A DNA stretch of 64,000 nt, taken from the NCBI GenBank assembly GCA_947854175.1, contig CANTYJ010000022.1, positions 1 to 64,000 of the forward strand. The letters run 5' to 3'. The position numbers and the translations under genes were made by a program. This document shows, in pieces, positions 63,252 to 64,000 of this stretch. The first letter of the stretch is position 1. Each line of letters begins with the position of its first letter. This DNA comes from an uncultured Turicimonas sp. (GTDB lineage: Bacteria > Pseudomonadota > Gammaproteobacteria > Burkholderiales > Burkholderiaceae_F). The notes beneath the pieces were generated by a model. It was not told the DNA's origin. It did not search any database and was given only the letters and a program-made list of their open reading frames with translations.

Positions 63252-63998
63252 ATGAAGATTCTTGTACCTGTAAAAAGAGTCGTTGACGCAAATATTAAAG
63301 TCAAAGTTACTCCTGAAGGGACGATTGAAACTGCTTCTTTGAAAAAAGCAATGAATCCGTTTGATGAAATTGCTTTGGAGCAAGCCGTCCAACTTAAAGA
63401 AAAAGGAATTGCAAAGGAAGTTGCAGCCGTTTCTGTCGGTCAATCAGATTGCGCTGATACATTGAAAGTGGCATTGGCCATGGGGGCAGACAGAGCCATT
63501 TTGATATCAACTGAAGAACAGCTTGAACCTTTAAACATCGCAAAACTTTTGAAGGTACTAGTGGAAAGAGAAAATCCTCAATTGGTAATTGCAGGTAAAC
63601 AATCGGTCGATACAGATGCAAATCAGGTCGGCCAGATGTTAGCTGCATTGTGCGACTGGCCCCAGGCAACCCATGCTTCAGCGATGGAAGTAGAAGGTCA
63701 AAAAGTTAAGGTTACCCGTGAAATTGACGGGGGACTGGAAGTTATTGAAGTAACTCTGCCAGCCGTAATCACTGTCGATTTAAGATTAAACGCGCCCCGT
63801 TATGTCACTTTGCCGATGATGATGAAAGCAAAGAAAAAACCTCAGGAAGTCATTAAGGCCGAGGACTTCGGAGTCAATTTGACTCCTCACGTACAACTGA
63901 TTTCGATCGAAGCTCCGGAAGCAAGAAAAGTTGGAGTCATCCTTAAGAGTGTTGATGAATTGATCGACAAGTTAAAGAATGAAGCAAAAGTCTTATAA
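63252..63998 (+). CDS. etfB: Electron transfer flavoprotein subunit beta
   Basis: 248 aa from ATG 63252 (GGAAAGAAAA upstream; the in-frame ATG 18 bases earlier has no RBS). MKILVPVKRVVDANIKVKV and NPFDEIALEQAVQLKEKG are the EtfB N-terminal blocks, and VIAGKQSVDTDANQVGQMLAALCDWPQAT and TVDLRLNAPRYVTLPMMMKAKKKP complete the family signature. It binds AMP and pairs with EtfA (FAD), expected just beyond the right edge. Accepts electrons from acyl-CoA and related dehydrogenases. Confidence 0.95.
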   Translation: MKILVPVKRVVDANIKVKVTPEGTIETASLKKAMNPFDEIALEQAVQLKEKGIAKEVAAVSVGQSDCADTLKVALAMGADRAILISTEEQLEPLNIAKLLKVLVERENPQLVIAGKQSVDTDANQVGQMLAALCDWPQATHASAMEVEGQKVKVTREIDGGLEVIEVTLPAVITVDLRLNAPRYVTLPMMMKAKKKPQEVIKAEDFGVNLTPHVQLISIEAPEARKVGVILKSVDELIDKLKNEAKVL

Positions 63999-64000
63999 GG

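Overview
The window reads as chromosomal DNA of an AT-leaning anaerobic or microaerophilic betaproteobacterium, most likely a gut-associated member of Burkholderiales/Sutterellaceae (Sutterella/Parasutterella type). The case rests on gene order: the core block leuC-leuD-leuB-asd-truA-accD-folC-SPOR-cvpA-purF is the Burkholderiales arrangement. The metabolic content fits a non-sugar-fermenting respirer: a multiheme sulfite reductase, a periplasmic flavin reductase, pyruvate:ferredoxin oxidoreductase, oxalate decarboxylation and asparaginase. Species identity is inference only.

Positions 1-634 hold a possible broken transposase end and an AT-rich regulatory region with a perfect 22-bp palindrome (459-480) and a second dyad (560-587). 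Positions 635-15399 are one co-directional cluster that I read as a complete dissimilatory sulfite respiration (mcc/sir) system. It contains the octaheme MccA with the diagnostic CX15CH heme site, a rhodanese, an FKBP isomerase (MccB), a TPR membrane protein, a four-cluster Fe-S protein and NrfD-type quinol dehydrogenase (MccC/MccD), a NosL/NosD/NosF/NosY-like module probably used for copper loading, a dedicated heme lyase set (CcmF-, CcmH- and CcmG-like), and a two-component system with a PhnD-like periplasmic sensor. It ends at a strong terminator.

Positions 15490-26249 carry housekeeping genes: leucine biosynthesis, asd, truA, accD, folC, a SPOR protein, cvpA and purF. The trpFBA and fimV genes usually interleaved in this block are absent. 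Positions 26392-32754 encode a three-gene RND efflux pump. Positions 33040-38250 on the minus strand carry a 1067-aa membrane protein I do not recognise and a secreted FMN/FAD flavoprotein reductase whose substrate-site residues differ from fumarate reductases. Positions 38384-44706 are mixed: a phosphoethanolamine transferase, a DUF2939 protein, an FAH-family hydrolase, MltB, an HDAC-family deacetylase and a metallophosphoesterase.

Positions 44753-55309 form an oxalate/formate/C1 region: fhs, a hypothetical gene, oxc, an AEC permease like E. coli YfdV, nifJ and frc. Oxalate would enter through the AEC carrier, be activated by Frc and decarboxylated by Oxc. Formate could then be captured by Fhs onto tetrahydrofolate. 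A divergent histidine kinase/response regulator pair (55607-58884) may regulate this. Positions 59087-62698 hold a probable three-gene unit (permease, unrecognised 404-aa protein, asparaginase). The window closes with a YqaA-type membrane protein and etfB. I saw no tRNA, rRNA, CRISPR array or intact insertion sequence.
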